Below, piece by piece: positions 62,388 through 64,000 of a DNA stretch of 64,000 nt. Position 1 is the stretch's first letter, and the number at the start of each line of letters is the position of its first letter. The position numbers were made by a program, and so were the translations under genes. Where the stretch lies: NCBI GenBank assembly GCA_020634455.1, contig JACKBQ010000001.1:1984001-2048000 (forward strand), in the 5' to 3' direction. The DNA comes from Ardenticatenaceae bacterium (GTDB lineage Bacteria > Chloroflexota > Anaerolineae > Promineifilales > Promineifilaceae). The notes beneath the pieces were generated by a model that saw only the letters and a list, made by a program, of their open reading frames with translations, searched no databases and was not told the DNA's origin.

Positions 62388-64000
62388 TTAATTGCGCTGC
62401 ACTTGATCTAGCAAGTCCGGCGGCAAGACAGGATTAAAATAGGCAGTATTGCAGGCACGCGTATCCCCGTCGTTAAATTCAACGTCAGGATTATCAGAAA
62501 ATTGGGCATATTGAGCCAAACCAAAGTAAGCTGCCATCACGTTGCAGGCTACCGGGGCTGCCCATTGCGACCCCTCGCCCCCATGATACAAAAAGGCGGC
62601 CACCACAATTTCTGGATTGTCAAAGGGAGCATACCCTACATACCATGAATGCGTAGGCAAAATACGTCGTTGTTCAATATCGTCAAAGCTGCACCACCCT
62701 TTTTCGATGGCAATATTGTCACAGAATTCGGCCGTACCGGTTTTACCGGCCGTAACAATGCCGAATGGCTCCAGCCACTCAACGTACGTAGCCCCCGTGT
62801 AAAATCGCTCTTCATCAATGCGGGTATTTACCAGACGCAACCCTTCGGCAACGGTTTCAATATTCTCGCGATCCACATCCACTGCGTTTAGCACCTCCGG
62901 CTGGTAGATATACTCCCCGTTAGCATCGAAGCGCACATTCAATGATGGGTCGTCCAGCGGATTACCGTCTCCATCGGTCAGGATGGTACGGCCGTCTCCC
63001 CCCAGACTGGCCCGCGCTACAATTTGGCTATCATCATTCACAAAAACAATATTCCCCTCAGAATCCGTCATGTGGTGAATAATAGTAGGACGGTACAAAA
63101 AGCCCCCATTGGCAATAACCGCCGCCATCTGCGCCACTTGCAATGGCGATGCCGTCAGGAAACCCTGCCCAATACCCGTATTATAATCGTCGCCAGTGGA
63201 CCAGGGTTCGCCATAAACCCGCGCCTTCCAACCCCGGTCTGGTGGCAAATCGCCAGCAGCTTCCAGCGGCAGCTCAATGCCCTGCACCCGACCAAAACCA
63301 AATTGGGAAGCGTACCGCGACAACCGGTCAATCCCCAAGCCTTCTACAAACTCGCCATCTTGGTCAAAACCACCGCTAATTTTATAAAAGTAAATATCGC
63401 AGGAGTTGGCCATGCCAGTGATGGCATTAACCGCCCCATGCCCCGTACGCAACCAGCAGAAAAATGTTTGCGCACGGCCCGGATCATTCGGAGCAAATCG
63501 GTTTGGAATGGTGATTTCACCGGGCGCATTGAGCAAGCGAGTAGCCGAAACGATCCCTTCTTGCAGGGCGGCAGACCCAGGCACAATTTTGAACGTGGAA
63601 CCCGGCGGATAAATGCTGCTCACGGCATGATTCACAAATGGCTGGTATTCGTTGCGGGATTGTCCCAGGTAATAATCTACAGGCACTTCCGTTTGGAATC
63701 GGTTGTTATCGAAGCTAGGCAGGCTAACCATAGCCAAAATCTCGCCCGTTTGTGGGTTCATCACCACTACAGCGCCTTGCTGCACTTCTACATCTTCTTC
63801 CTGGCCAGTAATGGGATCGCGGGAGGGCGTCTCTTCGCGGGTGGCCATGGCCTGGCGCAAAATTTCTGTGGCGATGATTTGCAAATCAATATCTAGCGTC
63901 AGGTGCAGGTTTAAACCAGGAACCGGATCAACGGCCGTTCCAATCTGCCTAAGTTCGCGCCCTGTCCAATCCACCTCAATTTGCCGCTCGCCCTTGGTAC
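62388..64000 (-). CDS. mrdA: Penicillin-binding protein 2 (transpeptidase), 5' part cut by window edge
   Basis: At least 537 residues are visible, running off the right edge. The transpeptidase domain has the active Ser in YPPGSTFKIV, the SxD-type motif in ANSCDIYFYK and KTGTAEF, all present. The N-terminal visible part (GRELRQIG, DIDLQ) belongs to the end of the dimerisation domain. Builds side-wall peptidoglycan as partner of RodA. An internal GTG at 63974 is not the start. Confidence 0.93.
   Translation of the reverse strand, partial: TKGERQIEVDWTGRELRQIGTAVDPVPGLNLHLTLDIDLQIIATEILRQAMATREETPSRDPITGQEEDVEVQQGAVVVMNPQTGEILAMVSLPSFDNNRFQTEVPVDYYLGQSRNEYQPFVNHAVSSIYPPGSTFKIVPGSAALQEGIVSATRLLNAPGEITIPNRFAPNDPGRAQTFFCWLRTGHGAVNAITGMANSCDIYFYKISGGFDQDGEFVEGLGIDRLSRYASQFGFGRVQGIELPLEAAGDLPPDRGWKARVYGEPWSTGDDYNTGIGQGFLTASPLQVAQMAAVIANGGFLYRPTIIHHMTDSEGNIVFVNDDSQIVARASLGGDGRTILTDGDGNPLDDPSLNVRFDANGEYIYQPEVLNAVDVDRENIETVAEGLRLVNTRIDEERFYTGATYVEWLEPFGIVTAGKTGTAEFCDNIAIEKGWCSFDDIEQRRILPTHSWYVGYAPFDNPEIVVAAFLYHGGEGSQWAAPVACNVMAAYFGLAQYAQFSDNPDVEFNDGDTRACNTAYFNPVLPPDLLDQVQRN

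Overview
The window looks like a chromosomal fragment of an uncultured Chloroflexota bacterium, probably Anaerolineae, Caldilineae or Ardenticatenia. This is an inference from gene content (MoxR/DUF58/BatA surface operon, CpaE-like response regulator, SCO1664/DUF3090/MSMEG_4193 trio), from exported proteins carrying a YLPL-type motif, from moderate GC, and from intergenic DNA packed with self-complementary 'word' repeats. No rRNA or marker phylogeny is available here. About 55 protein genes, one tRNA, one IS630-type element and one HicAB module are present. Nothing looks like a phage or CRISPR locus.

Layout. 1-4668: a KimA-type potassium importer (minus, cut by the window edge) faces a full-length KdpD sensor kinase across a control region with 11-bp-phased direct repeats. 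4699-7156: small membrane, flavoprotein, DUF4230 and DUF503 genes. 7297-23744: a long plus-strand surface operon (amidotransferase-like exported protein, ABC ATPase, two ABC permeases, coiled-coil protein, MoxR, DUF58, BatA-like protein), interrupted by three AT-richer foreign-looking genes. 23870-32886: a Thr/Pro-rich anchored protein, NudC, a metallophosphatase, RfbB, and two secreted sugar-dehydrogenase-like propellers flanking an esterase. 32890-36965 (minus): a lipoprotein, a copper-amine-oxidase-like protein that has lost its copper ligands, a Rieske protein, and a thioredoxin-fold lipoprotein whose first active-site cysteine is a UGA codon. 37331-41605: adenylate cyclase, IS630 insertion, HicAB. 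41760-51470: MutY, MBL hydrolase, GHL10 glycosidase, cupredoxin cluster, TyrS with its attenuator leader, MFS sugar carrier, DUF427. 51558-64000 (minus): large membrane protein, tRNA(CAT), site-2 protease, TrxB, sensor kinase-Sir2-CpaE group, the SCO1664/DUF3090/phosphomutase trio and the PBP2 C-terminal part.

Main discoveries. (1) A candidate selenoprotein at 36354-36965: one reading frame broken only by a UGA exactly where DipZ/TlpA relatives have the first Cys of CxxC, followed by a 7-bp hairpin whose loop starts with GG, 25 nt after the UGA, which is bacterial SECIS geometry. (2) A ribosome-mediated attenuator for tyrS: a 29-residue, apparently leaderless leader peptide with Tyr codons 8, 9 and 12, a competing antiterminator and a strong terminator. 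(3) A highly iterated palindrome ACGGCCGT, about 110 copies by hand count (roughly one per 580 bp), in genes and spacers alike, imposing peptide words such as ETAV, NGR and ERP. (4) At least five families of intergenic word repeats, some of which have invaded reading frames. (5) A degenerate copper amine oxidase relative overlapping a Rieske gene.
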